Origin: a bacterium
GTDB lineage: Bacteria > Vulcanimicrobiota > Vulcanimicrobiia > Vulcanimicrobiales > SCRA01
Direction of reading: 5' to 3'
DNA length: 46,993 bases
Assembly: GCA_004298675.1 (NCBI GenBank)
Contig: SCRI01000027.1
Coordinates: forward strand, 1-46,993
Below, in pieces: positions 1 through 15,544 of this stretch. The position numbers and the translations under genes were made by a program. Below the pieces are notes generated by a model that worked only from the letters and a program-made list of their open reading frames with translations, was not told the DNA's origin and did not search any database. Within the stretch, counting starts at the first letter, position 1. Every line of letters begins with the position of its first letter.

Positions 1-315
1 GTCTGGTGGTGCGAGGATTTTCTGATCATGCGAATCTTGGGCTCGGCCGCCGATCGCGAGGCGCTGAGCGCCCTCGTCGCATCGACGCTGCAACCGCTGC
101 GCGAGCAAAGCGATGCTCTATACGAGACGGCGCGCGCGCTGGTAGCCGCAGGTTTCTCACAGCGACAAGCGGCCCGGGAGCTGGGCGTGCATTGGAACAC
201 GCTGCGCCACCGCGTCGCGCGGATCGAGGAACTGCTGGGCTCGGAACTCACCGATCCCGAGCTGCGGCTGCGGCTGCACCTGGCGCTGGAAGCGGAGCGC
301 GTGCCACTGCGCTAG
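1..315 (+). CDS. PucR-family transcriptional regulator, C-terminal part (partial)
   Basis: The reading frame is open to the left edge, so only about 104 C-terminal residues are visible. They contain a helix-turn-helix with the pattern [20 protein letters not shown] followed by a basic-acidic helix (VARIEELLG), which matches the C-terminal PucR-type HTH where [11 protein letters not shown]-like sequences are typical. Regulators of this family usually carry an N-terminal sensory or GGDEF-like region, which lies outside the window. The next gene starts 89 bases downstream on the same strand and is a chemoreceptor. The ligand and target genes cannot be told from this fragment. Confidence 0.75.
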   Translation, partial: VWWCEDFLIMRILGSAADREALSALVASTLQPLREQSDALYETARALVAAGFSQRQAARELGVHWNTLRHRVARIEELLGSELTDPELRLRLHLALEAERVPLR

Positions 316-403
316 CGACGGATTGCGCTCATGCCGAATACTCCAAAGAGGCGCCTATCAACGTCGCGTCGCGTTGCGCTATCCTAGAACGGGGGCTGTT
401 GCG

Positions 404-2094
404 ATGATCATCGACCCAGAGCAGAACGTGGCCGGCCCCGCCGGGCCCAGCGCACTCGCGAACGCGCTACGCGAGCGCTGTCAGGGCGAGCTCCTCGATC
501 TCACGACTCCGTTCACGCTGCCTCCGGAGGCCTCCGCCTCCGAGCGCGCTTGCGCCGATCAGCTCAACGCATTGGTCGCACGTATGCGCGGCGAGACCGT
601 TGCGCTCTCCACCAGCATCAGCGAAGCCTCGGCCTCGACCGCCTACAACGCCTTTCACCTGCACAAGATGGATCAAGTCGCCGATGCGCAGGCGCTGGAG
701 GTCCAACAGATCGCCTCAGCCATTCAGGAGACCAGCGCGGGAGCATCGCAGGTGGCGCGCGCCTGCGAAAACGCGCGCACGCTCACCGAGCGGCTGCAGT
801 CGATCGCGGCCGGCGCCACCGCGACGATCGCCGAGAGCGTGAGCGAACTGCAGCAACTCAGCGAGAACGTCGACCGGTCGGCACAGGCGGTGCGCTCGAT
901 CAGCGAATACTCGGAGCGCGTGGGCGGGCTCCTTGAAATCGTAGAGGACATCTCGGCACAGACCAACCTGCTGGCGATCAACGCCGCTATCGAGGCCGCC
1001 CATGCCGGCGAACACGGGCGCGGCTTCTCCGTGGTTGCCGACGAGATCAAGAAACTCGCGGACTCCACACGCAAGCAGACCCGCGAAATCACCAAGCTGA
1101 TCGCGCAAGTGGCGCAGGCTATCGAGCAAGGCTTGACCTCCGCACGCTACTGCGAGGCAAGTGCCAAGCTCGCCAACGAGCGCTCCGCGGGCACGCTCGA
1201 CGCGCTCAAGGAGTTAGGCGGCGTGGTCGACCGGTCCGGCGGACAAGTGGCGGAGATCGCGGTGGTCACCGAACAACAATCCTCGGTGCTGCAGACCCTC
1301 TCTAACAACGTGGAGGCCGCGGCACGGCATGCGGCGGAACTGGCACGCCTGGCAAAGGACGCCGGCGAGTTGGAGCTGGGTGAGATGACCGAGCGCAGCC
1401 ACCACGTGCTGCTGCGCCTGCGAATCGACGCCGCTTACGAGGGTCCGCGCGCGGTCGGAGCGCAGGCCGCGCACGAGGTGGAAACGCTGCTCTCCACCGC
1501 CTTCGCGCAGGGGCTCATCCACAAGCGCGCCTTTGACGAAGTGAGCTATCGCGAACTCGATGCGGAACAGCCCGCCGACCGCCGCCACCTCGAGCGCCTC
1601 TTCAACGTGGCACGTCTGCGCGCGCCTATCAAGCCCCCGAAGTATACCGCTCGCTACGATGAGTCGATCGACCGGGACGTCTGCGAGTTGCTGCAGCACC
1701 TCCACGAACGCCATCCCGATCTCAAGTTCGTTAGCTTCATGGACCGCAACGGACTGCTGCTGGCAACGGCGCGCAATCTCTGCGAGGATTGGAGCGGCGA
1801 ATACGAGCGTGACTTGGCGCACAACCGGATCAAACGCTTCTTCGACGACAATTTCGGCCTACGCACCGCGCGCGTTGGCATGCCGAATCGCGATATGGTG
1901 CCGCGACGGGCGACGCGCGCGCAATTTCTGGCAGCCGGCGCGGAGCTGAGCCGCCCCTCCGGCGCGCGCCCTGCGAGATCCGAACCTACGTGCGCGATAC
2001 CGGCGAGATCCTCAACGACCTCAGCACCGCGGTCTACCTAGAGGGCGAGTTCTTCGGAGCGATCCGTTTGGGGTACGACCCCTCATTGGGTTAA
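404..2094 (+). CDS. Soluble methyl-accepting chemotaxis protein with C-terminal sensor domain, frameshifted near the 3' end
   Basis: The MCP signalling hairpin is clear at about residues 190-220 ([20 protein letters not shown], then VADEIKKLA), flanked by long coiled-coil helices. There is no membrane segment, so this is a cytoplasmic receptor. I chose the ATG at 404 because GGGGG lies just upstream and the earlier ATG at 323 adds unrelated sequence. The C-terminal part (about residues 390-560) resembles the Cache/PAS-like domain seen after the signalling domain in many soluble MCPs, with NRIKRFFDD. The open frame ends at 2041 in a low-complexity R/S/P/T tail, but the -1 frame continues the family sequence ([13 protein letters not shown], then [11 protein letters not shown]) to a TAA at 2092-2094. 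One base therefore appears to be missing in the GC-rich run at about 1955-1970. This may be a sequencing error or a real mutation. The full-length protein would be about 563 residues. Confidence 0.82.
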
Positions 2095-2145
2095 ACGGCA
2101 CGCCGGCCACGGACTCGCCTGCAAACGTGGAATATGGAAAGCGCT

Positions 2146-2715
2146 ATGCGTTTCGTCCATGTTCTGACGTTCGTGCCGGTCTTGGCGTTCACGGCGGCAT
2201 CGGCGCAGACTCAACCGCAGCCCCAGCGGCATGCACAACCGCCCACCACCGCCCCATCGCGCACCTACCGCTCGGCGCCGCTGGCCGCGCGCCCGGCGCC
2301 TGGGCGGCCCAATCATCTGTTGATTCCTGGCGGCTACCGTATGCTGCCGGGCGGCCAGTACGTCCCACCGGCGACATCCTCCACGCATGCGTCCCCACAG
2401 GCTATGGGACCGCTGCCCTCGTGGTATCTACCGTACTGGAGCCACCCCTACGATTGGTGGCATCCCCGCGGATGGTACGGCAACACCAGCATCTGGTGGC
2501 GCGACGGCTGGTGGTTTGAGGTGGCCGCCATCGGCCCGGCCTACTGGGAGTGGGGCTTCAGCGGCGCAGCGATGCCGCTGGGTTACGGGCAGGCCCCTCC
2601 CGCCGTCACGTGCGCATACGGCGACCCCGAGAGCGGACGCGTGATCGATCTGACCGTCGTGGGGGCAGCCTGTCCCGCGCCGCTGGACGTACAGGTTCCC
2701 GACAACGGCCAGTAA
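2146..2715 (+). CDS. Secreted aromatic- and proline-rich hypothetical protein
   Basis: I do not recognise a family. The protein begins with a signal peptide (MRFVHVLTFVPVLAF, cleavage after ASA). A Gln/Pro/Arg-rich stretch follows, then a Trp/Tyr/Gly-rich segment (WYLPYWSHPYDWWHPRGWYG) and a C-terminal piece with two cysteines that could form a disulfide. The in-frame ATG at 2134 is an alternative start. I prefer 2146 because GGAAAG lies about 5 bases upstream and the signal peptide then begins with a basic residue. It sits between the chemoreceptor and a TonB-like protein on the same strand, so an envelope role is possible but unproven. Confidence 0.65.
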   Translation: MRFVHVLTFVPVLAFTAASAQTQPQPQRHAQPPTTAPSRTYRSAPLAARPAPGRPNHLLIPGGYRMLPGGQYVPPATSSTHASPQAMGPLPSWYLPYWSHPYDWWHPRGWYGNTSIWWRDGWWFEVAAIGPAYWEWGFSGAAMPLGYGQAPPAVTCAYGDPESGRVIDLTVVGAACPAPLDVQVPDNGQ

Positions 2716-2760
2716 CCCGGTCCGCACACCCCGGCTGGCTGGATCTCACGTGCCCAGGAC

Positions 2761-3591
2761 ATGAGTCTTGAGAAACAAGATACGGGCAGATGGGGCCCCG
2801 ACGCGCAGCGACTGGCGGCAGCGATCGCGATCTCACTCGCGTTGCACGTGCTGCTCGCCGCGAGTTGGCACCCGCGCCAAACGACGCTCGAGCCGGAGCG
2901 AACCACGGTCATCATCGCACAAGTCGTTACGATCGAGCATAGACCCAAACCGACGCCAACACCCGCCGCGCGGCCGCGCCACGCGGCTGTCATTGCCCCC
3001 GCGCACGTGGCAACGGCCAAGCCGGGGCGCGCAGCGCCACGCCACCATGTGAAGCGGGCGGCGCAACCGCCGCCCCGCGTGCGCACGCGCTACCACTCGA
3101 CGCGAAAGCCGGCGCCGATCGTGATGGGTGGCCAAGGCGCAGGGGCGACGACCGGCAAAGCGGTAGCCGGAGGGGCCGGGCCGGGCGGCAGCGGAGTGGG
3201 TCAAGGCAACTCCGGCGCGGGGGCGGGCGCGGCCGCCGCCAACGAGCCCTGCGGTTATGTCGAGTTCGTGGACATCGGCGGCCTCTTCCGGGTCGACAAG
3301 CAACGCGGCGGACTCCTGGTCAATATCCGCATGCTCGTCCACTTCCCCGACGGCCATACGGAGAGCGTCGATCTCGACTATCCCTGGCACTATGCCGACG
3401 ACGCCGCCAATCCGTGGTCCGAAGAAAACCTCAAGAACCCGGACTTCCCCGTGCCCTTCCAGTGGCCCCCAGCGTCTAGGGCAAGCGCGCAGCCGGCCCT
3501 GGTGCGGTATGTGATGCTGCACACGACGGCGGAGGGCTATACCAAACTCAAGGACTGCCCCGCGGAGCCATCAGCGGGTCCCGGGGCGTAA
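2761..3591 (+). CDS. TonB-like anchored periplasm-spanning protein
   Basis: The 276-residue product has a short cytoplasmic N-terminus and one membrane helix at about residues 19-36 (AIAISLALHVLLAAS), the SLALH pattern being typical of TonB/TolA-type anchors. A long Pro/Ala/Arg/His-rich region follows, then a Gly/Ala-rich linker at about 120-158. A folded C-terminal domain of roughly 110 residues (about 160-276) has two cysteines that could form a disulfide. That C-terminal domain does not look like the canonical TonB domain (no YP..A...G..G signature). I call the architecture TonB-like and leave the function open. Its neighbours on the same strand are also exported proteins. Confidence 0.6.
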   Translation: MSLEKQDTGRWGPDAQRLAAAIAISLALHVLLAASWHPRQTTLEPERTTVIIAQVVTIEHRPKPTPTPAARPRHAAVIAPAHVATAKPGRAAPRHHVKRAAQPPPRVRTRYHSTRKPAPIVMGGQGAGATTGKAVAGGAGPGGSGVGQGNSGAGAGAAAANEPCGYVEFVDIGGLFRVDKQRGGLLVNIRMLVHFPDGHTESVDLDYPWHYADDAANPWSEENLKNPDFPVPFQWPPASRASAQPALVRYVMLHTTAEGYTKLKDCPAEPSAGPGA

Positions 3592-3622
3592 CCAGGGTAA
3601 GAGGTGGGCGGAGGATTCATCG

Positions 3623-4186
3623 ATGCGTTTCTTGCTCGCAGCGACCGCCCTGGCGGCGTCGCTCTCTCTGATCCCCACCGGAGCCTTTGCCCAAGGGGTA
3701 AGCGCCGGCTCCACCCTCAACGGCACGATTGCACAGGACGTGAGCTCCAAAGACGCTCACGTCGGGCAAGCGGTCACGCTGAAGAACGTCAACTCCGCCG
3801 ACGGCAGCGGGCAGGTTGCCGGCGCGACGATGTTGGGACACGTTACGAGCGTGCAGCGTGCCGGGCAGGGACGCCCTGGCAAAGTTGAGGTCACGTTCGA
3901 CCGGCTCGATCTGAGGAACGGGAACTCGTACCACGTCCAGAGTCACGTCACGCACCTCGAGGTGCAGACTAAGAACAATACCCTCAAGGAAGCGGGCGGC
4001 GCCGTTGCCGGCATGCTGGTCGGCAATTACCTGGGCAAAGTGATCGGCGTTGGCGGCGGAGGCTTGGTGGGTGCAGCCAGCGGCTACTTCCTTGCCAAGA
4101 ACAACCGCGAGAACGTGACCGTACCCAAAGGTTCCGTTGTCTCCGTCAAGCTCACCGAGGTCGCGCGCCGTCAAGCCGCGCGTTAG
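3623..4186 (+). CDS. Secreted protein with glycine-zipper segment
   Basis: A strong ribosome binding site (GGAGG, 8 bases upstream) sets the ATG at 3623. A signal peptide (MRFLLAATALAASLSL, cleavage after AFA) leads into a soluble beta-rich region (residues 25-120). A small-residue hydrophobic stretch at about 125-155 (GGAVAGMLVGNYLG, then GGGGLVGAASGYFLAK) resembles a glycine zipper that could pack against a membrane. The C-terminus returns to a beta-like segment (VTVPKGSVVSVKLTE). The exact family is not recognised. The gene ends 5 bases before the convergent small membrane protein gene, with no obvious terminator between them. Confidence 0.65.
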   Translation: MRFLLAATALAASLSLIPTGAFAQGVSAGSTLNGTIAQDVSSKDAHVGQAVTLKNVNSADGSGQVAGATMLGHVTSVQRAGQGRPGKVEVTFDRLDLRNGNSYHVQSHVTHLEVQTKNNTLKEAGGAVAGMLVGNYLGKVIGVGGGGLVGAASGYFLAKNNRENVTVPKGSVVSVKLTEVARRQAAR

Positions 4187-4191
4187 CGCGA

Positions 4192-4443
4192 CTACTGCGT
4201 GCTGTGCAGCCCGGCCCAAAACGCGGGCGAGCGCACGATGACGGCTGGAAGGTTCGCTTGGCGTAGCGCGTAAGCGTCAACCCTGCGCGTGCCCAAAAGG
4301 TGCGATCCGATAGCGGCGACCGTGTTGCGGTGGGTCGCCGCGTGGATCCGCAGGCCGACGTAGGCGCCGATGGCCGCCGTGACGCCCAGGTAGGCGACGG
4401 TGGCCAGCGCCGCGGTGGCGATGAGCCTGGAGAGTACGCGCAT
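4192..4443 (-). CDS. Small membrane-anchored hypothetical protein
   Basis: This 83-residue protein has an N-terminal hydrophobic helix (LIATAALATVAYLGVTAAIG) that could be an anchor or an uncleaved signal, followed by a short soluble tail. It lies 13 bases downstream of the DUF5069 gene on the same strand, so the two are probably co-transcribed. No family is recognised. The spacing and the clean hydrophobic helix support a real gene, but no homology can be checked here. Confidence 0.5.
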   Translation of the reverse strand: MRVLSRLIATAALATVAYLGVTAAIGAYVGLRIHAATHRNTVAAIGSHLLGTRRVDAYALRQANLPAVIVRSPAFWAGLHSTQ

Positions 4444-4456
4444 GACCGGCTAGCCT

Positions 4457-4972
4457 TCACGCGTGGGCGCGCGGGCTCCTCGGCGTTTCGCGCTTGCGTT
4501 CGGCCCATTGGTACAGCAGCGTTGCGGGCGGCACGATCAGGCCATTGTAGAGCAGTCGAACCAAGGCGGCGAGCGGAGCGGGCTGCAGGCGGCCCTCATC
4601 GGCTTCGAGCATGCAGAAGTTCAAGAACTGCCGGCGCAGCCGCCGGCTAAATTCGGCGCGCTCACCCTCAGAGCGCCCGCTGTGCTGCAAGATCGCACGC
4701 ATCGCCGCGCTATCGTCGGAATGCTCGCGCGCGAACCCGCGCACTGCTGTGTCGTCGATACGCAGGAAACGCAGCAGGCAACGATCGATGAAATCGTTGT
4801 CGCCAAAGAGGTAGCCGTTCATCAGGTCGCGTCCGGCGCTGCGGCTCTCCTCGCTGCGGCGCGCCTTTTGCAGCAAGCGCGGCAGCCAGACCAGCTCACC
4901 GAACGACTCGAGGCCGGAGCAGGGCTCCCACACTAGGGGCGCGGGACTCAAACTACGAACGCGTGCTTTCAT
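4457..4972 (-). CDS. DUF5069 family protein (larger type)
   Basis: The N-terminal part reads ELVWLPRLLQKAR at about residues 25-37, the signature of DUF5069 (usually W-LPR-hh-KAR). Farther on, GYLFGDNDFIDRCLLRFLRI matches the family's second conserved region, where the pattern is Y-h-G-x-D-x-x-h-L-x-F-h-G-h. The remaining helical C-terminus ends with Arg/Lys-rich sequence. The ATG at 4972 shares the palindrome CATG with the divergent peroxiredoxin ATG at 4971, so the two coding regions overlap by two bases. An in-frame upstream GTG is a possible alternative start. No biochemical function is established for the family. A shorter paralogue lies at 31780-32139. Confidence 0.75.
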   Translation of the reverse strand: MKARVRSLSPAPLVWEPCSGLESFGELVWLPRLLQKARRSEESRSAGRDLMNGYLFGDNDFIDRCLLRFLRIDDTAVRGFAREHSDDSAAMRAILQHSGRSEGERAEFSRRLRRQFLNFCMLEADEGRLQPAPLAALVRLLYNGLIVPPATLLYQWAERKRETPRSPRAHA

Positions 4973-5537
4973 GGTTGGCACGACTGATACCCCGGATTGG
5001 TCGACGATTCCCGCGCCCCAGGACGACGGAGCCGCGAGCCATCTGCCAGGCTTGACCCTGCCGTCGATTCCATTGCCGTCGACCGGCGGCTCCACGGTCG
5101 ATCTTGCCAAACTCACCGGCCGCACCATCGTCTACGCGTATCCCCGTACGGGCAAACCCGGCCTACCCAATCCGCCTGGTTGGGACATGATCCCCGGTGC
5201 GCGCGGCTGCACTCCGCAGTCGTGCGCCTTTCGCGACCACTTCGCGGAGCTGCAAGCGGCCGGCGCACGCCACGTGTTCGGCCTGTCCACACAGGACAGC
5301 GCCTATCAGCGCGAGGCCGCCGGACGGTTGCACCTGCCGTTCGCGCTCCTCTCGGACGAACATCTCAGCCTCGCGCACGCGTTGCGGCTGCCGACATTCC
5401 AAGTCGAAGAGATGACGCTGCTCAAGCGCTGCACGCTGATCGTCGCAGACGGAGTAATCGAGTACGTTCTCTATCCGGTCTTTCCACCGGATCAAAACGC
5501 ACGCGACGTCATCGCTTTGTTGACACCGGCTCGATAA
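4971..5537 (+). CDS. Peroxiredoxin (AhpC/TSA-like thiol peroxidase)
   Basis: The 188-residue protein has the thioredoxin-fold peroxidase layout: PGLTLPSIPLPSTGG at the N-terminus, then RTIVYAYPRTG and the active-site region GARGCTPQSCAFRDH. This contains a peroxidatic-type Cys, a second Cys four residues later and the usual Phe-Arg. The motif is the GCTPQSC variant found in BCP-like peroxiredoxins. GLSTQDSAYQ matches the conserved strand after the active site. The expected role is reduction of H2O2 or organic peroxides in the cytoplasm. The start overlaps the divergent DUF5069 start, and no clear Shine-Dalgarno is visible, so the promoter must lie inside the DUF5069 coding sequence. Confidence 0.85.
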   Translation: MVGTTDTPDWSTIPAPQDDGAASHLPGLTLPSIPLPSTGGSTVDLAKLTGRTIVYAYPRTGKPGLPNPPGWDMIPGARGCTPQSCAFRDHFAELQAAGARHVFGLSTQDSAYQREAAGRLHLPFALLSDEHLSLAHALRLPTFQVEEMTLLKRCTLIVADGVIEYVLYPVFPPDQNARDVIALLTPAR

Positions 5538-5960
5538 CTACTTCAGCACCACTCCGCAGTTCCACGTGCCTGCTGCGGTACCGTCATCGGTGACGAACGT
5601 TCCGGTGCTGCGATCGGCATGCACCACCACCGTTCCCAGGCCGGAGAACGGGTGCATCTTGTCGGGATACCCGCTGATCATCGCGCCGCGGTAGGTCCCT
5701 GGTCCGCGGTACGGCGCCATGCTCATGTGCAACCCGCGCGCACCCACCGTCGCCGGCCCGATGTTGAAAGCCAGTCCGTTTCCGAACGAAGCACCGATCG
5801 TGCCCTTGCCGTCGCTCTCGCACGAGCCACCGTTGATCGAGAGTGCTACCGGCTTCGCGAGCTTGGCTGACGCCTTTGCGGAGGGGGTCGCCGCGACAGG
5901 CCCCGGCCCCATCAGTAGCGTGAGCCCCAAGACCAAGACTGTACGTACCGTCCACGTCAT
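5538..5960 (-). CDS. Secreted hypothetical protein
   Basis: The 140-residue protein starts with a signal peptide (VLVLGLTLLMGPGPVAA) and continues as a small Gly/Thr/Ser-rich, probably beta-sheet domain with two cysteines (GGSCESDGKG and TWNCGVVLK) that could pair in the periplasm. The start is well supported by GGAGGTGAG just upstream of the ATG. It is convergent with the peroxiredoxin gene, whose stop immediately precedes its own. No family is recognised. Confidence 0.7.
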   Translation of the reverse strand: MTWTVRTVLVLGLTLLMGPGPVAATPSAKASAKLAKPVALSINGGSCESDGKGTIGASFGNGLAFNIGPATVGARGLHMSMAPYRGPGTYRGAMISGYPDKMHPFSGLGTVVVHADRSTGTFVTDDGTAAGTWNCGVVLK

Positions 5961-6035
5961 GACGTCTCACCTCCGGTCCCGCGGGCATTCGTTTCCCAGG
6001 TTGCGTGCCCCGCCCAAGCAGGCGGCCGCCCAACC

Positions 6036-6050
6036 GGAACTGCGAGTTCC
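6036..6050. promoter_or_regulatory. Perfect 6-3-6 inverted repeat in a divergent intergenic region
   Basis: GGAACT-GCG-AGTTCC is a perfect palindrome in the 268-base gap between the divergent secreted protein (starts at 5960) and the HTH-EAL gene (starts at 6229). Its position suits an operator. The rest of the gap shows no convincing -35/-10 pair. Confidence 0.35.
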
Positions 6051-6228
6051 TTCCATCGGGAACCGGGGCCCGCTAGGATGCCCTTATGCGCCCAAGCGCC
6101 CAGTGCGCGTCCATGGCTCGGGTTGGCCATCGAACCTGTGTTGGCGCGAGCCGATGATTGCAAGCGAAGAGACCAAGAGGTTGCGGCCGGGACGACGGCA
6201 GCGGAACCGGCACGCCGATATTGGCATA

Positions 6229-7383
6229 ATGCCCTCCGCAACGCCGCCCCCTGCATACGCCGAGCTGCGCGAATTCCTGCGTGCACACCGGGCGCGCCTG
6301 CGGCCACAGGACGTGGCGCTGCCGGTCCAGTCACGGCGGCGCTTTCCAGGGTTGCGCGCCGAGGACGTGGCGGAGCTCGCCGGGGTCTCAACCAAATGGT
6401 ACCTGCTCTTTGAGAACGGCAGCGCCAAGCGCCGTTTCTCTCTCGCGTTCATCCAGCGGGTGGCTAGCGCGCTCCAGCTCGGGCCGCGGGAGCGCGCCCG
6501 CTACCTGCGCTTGGCGTTACCGTCCGCCGTGGAGGGTGGCCCGCGCAGCCTCCTCACTTCCGCGCAGGAGGCCCTACTGCGGCGGCGCCCAGCCGTGATC
6601 CGGGGGTTGCGCCGCGCCTTGGCGCGATGTCAGCTCTCGTTAGCCTATCAGCCGATCTGGTCCGCTGACGGTACGCGCATCACCGGCGTGGAGGCGCTGC
6701 TGCGGTGGCGCTCGGCAGACTTGGGCGCGGTGGGCCCCGGCGAGTTCGTGCCGATCGCGGAGGAGGTTGGACTCATCCGCGCACTCGGCGCCTTCGCGCT
6801 GCGCGAGGCGTGTCAACAGAGCGGCCGTTGGCGCAACGCCGGCCTGGAGATCCGGCTGTGCGTGAACATCTCGCCCATCCAACTGCGCAGCAAGAACTTC
6901 GCCCGGGACGTGCGCAGGCTGCTGGAGCAGCACGGCTTGCCGGCCCATCAATTGGAGCTAGAGATCACCGAGTACACGCCGCTGGATACCGACCCGGTTA
7001 CGAGTGCCGCGCTCGAGGCGCTGCGGAGATACGGGATTCGCATTGCACTCGACGACTTCGGGACCGGCTTCGGCTCCTACCGTAGCCTTCAGCAACTGCG
7101 CGCGCACGCCATCAAGATCGATCGCTCGTTTGTCGCAAATCTCCCCGGTGATGCGTCTAGCCTCGCGATTTGCCGCTCCATTACGGCGCTCGCGCACGAT
7201 CTGGGCCTAGCGGTGGTTGCGGAGGGCGTTGAGCATGAAGATCAACGCGCGCTGCTTCAAGCCATCGGCTGCGACGAGATGCAGGGCTATCTCTTCAGCC
7301 GGCCCGTCAGCGCCGAGCAGTGCACCGCGTTGTTGGAATCATACGCCCTGAATGCGCACCGCGAGGCGTCTGGGAATGAGTGA
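6229..7383 (+). CDS. MmyB-type HTH fused to an EAL c-di-GMP phosphodiesterase domain
   Basis: The N-terminal 90 residues match the XRE-type HTH found in MmyB-like regulators: LREFLRAHRARLRPQDV, then RRRFPGLRAEDVAELAGVS, then LGPRERARYLRLA. A linker leads to a complete EAL domain from about residue 135. The phosphodiesterase motifs look intact: EALLRW, NISPIQL, LEITE, DDFGTGF, KIDRSFV and AEGVE. MmyB-like proteins normally carry a PAS-like ligand domain in that place, so an EAL domain there is unusual. It may be a DNA-binding protein that senses or degrades cyclic di-GMP. The ATG at 6229 is the first start consistent with the HTH; an ATG at 6154 is an alternative, and neither has a clear ribosome site. 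The stop overlaps the next gene's start. Confidence 0.85.
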   Translation: MPSATPPPAYAELREFLRAHRARLRPQDVALPVQSRRRFPGLRAEDVAELAGVSTKWYLLFENGSAKRRFSLAFIQRVASALQLGPRERARYLRLALPSAVEGGPRSLLTSAQEALLRRRPAVIRGLRRALARCQLSLAYQPIWSADGTRITGVEALLRWRSADLGAVGPGEFVPIAEEVGLIRALGAFALREACQQSGRWRNAGLEIRLCVNISPIQLRSKNFARDVRRLLEQHGLPAHQLELEITEYTPLDTDPVTSAALEALRRYGIRIALDDFGTGFGSYRSLQQLRAHAIKIDRSFVANLPGDASSLAICRSITALAHDLGLAVVAEGVEHEDQRALLQAIGCDEMQGYLFSRPVSAEQCTALLESYALNAHREASGNE

Positions 7384-7642
7384 GGCGCCGCGCTGCCCGC
7401 GTTGCCGCGTGGCGCTGCGATTGAAGGGCCGCGCCGTACGCGTCGAGGGCGTACGAGGCTCGCTCTACGCGATCTGGTGCGCAAACTGCGGGAGGACGTT
7501 CGGAGGGCTGTGGCATCCGCGGCTCTTCCGGCTTTTTACCGAACGGGCGGTCAGCATGGTTCTGGATGGCATCGTCGCCGCCGCGGACGCGTGGGCCGGC
7601 GGCGATCAACGCAGTGGCGAGGCCGGCTCAGTGGTGGCCTAG
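7376..7642 (+). CDS. Small zinc-ribbon protein
   Basis: This 88-residue protein has CPRC near residue 6 and CANC about 28 residues later, a CxxC...CxxC arrangement that would bind one zinc. A short hydrophobic/basic C-terminal helix follows. The ATG lies inside the last codons of the HTH-EAL gene (8-base overlap), which indicates translational coupling. It may be a partner of that regulator, but the function is unknown. Confidence 0.6.
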   Translation: MSEAPRCPRCRVALRLKGRAVRVEGVRGSLYAIWCANCGRTFGGLWHPRLFRLFTERAVSMVLDGIVAAADAWAGGDQRSGEAGSVVA

Positions 7643-7719
7643 AGCGGCCTCGTCAGACAGGAGGGGGATGCGGCCCCAGCGCGCCCCTCTAGCGCCAGTT
7701 GCTTTTGTCACCTGGCGTT

Positions 7720-7760
7720 CCGGGAGCCGCCGACGCCAAGAGGGTGAACGCGGCTCCCGC
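7720..7760. other. Hairpin between convergent genes
   Basis: CGGGAGCCG pairs with CGGCTCCCG across a roughly 22-base loop, just upstream (plus strand) of the stronger terminator hairpin. It may extend termination or be fortuitous in this GC-rich gap. Confidence 0.35.
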
Positions 7761-7767
7761 GGCAGGC

Positions 7768-7801
7768 AGAGGAGGCCTCGCGGTAACGCGGGGCCTCCTC
7801 T
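7768..7801. terminator. Strong hairpin terminator shared by the zinc-ribbon gene and rpoBC
   Basis: A 15-bp stem (AGAGGAGGCC-T-CGCG with its complement, one T-G wobble) closes a GTAA tetraloop. It lies about 30 bases past the rpoC stop and about 125 bases past the zinc-ribbon stop. On the plus strand it ends in TTT. On the minus strand no U-tract follows. Placement between two convergent units suggests it works in both directions. Confidence 0.7.
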
Positions 7802-7833
7802 TTGGCAGGGTGGCAGTCTACCGAAGTGCCGCC

Positions 7834-11607
<3,774 letters not shown>

Positions 11608-11613
11608 CGTTGA

Positions 11614-15369
<3,756 letters not shown>

Positions 15370-15514
15370 CTCGCTCTCGTACCTACTCGCCGTCTGACTA
15401 CAAAGCACGCTGCCCCTCGGAAGCGTACTGGCCCAAAACACAAACTGACCAGTCCTTGTGTCTATCTGGACTAGCCGGTTGGTTCAGTTATCTATCCGGG
15501 GGGCATAGGGCCGA

Positions 15515-15544
15515 AGTATAGCACCTATAGACGCACAGCGTCAA
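15515..15544 (-). promoter_or_regulatory. Sigma-70 promoter of rpoBC
   Basis: On the minus strand, TTGACG (15539-15544) and TATACT (15515-15520) are separated by 18 bases, a near-consensus -35/-10 pair. Transcription would begin at about 15508, giving a 5' leader of about 139 bases before the rpoB ATG at 15369. The leader contains short repeats (TCTATC twice, and ACTGG/CCAGT arms), but I see no convincing attenuator. Confidence 0.75.

Noticed and set aside
5719-6228. An upstream extension of the HTH-EAL frame by 170 codons
   Set aside because: The extension runs antisense through the secreted protein at 5538-5960 and carries no conserved sequence. The start was set at 6229.
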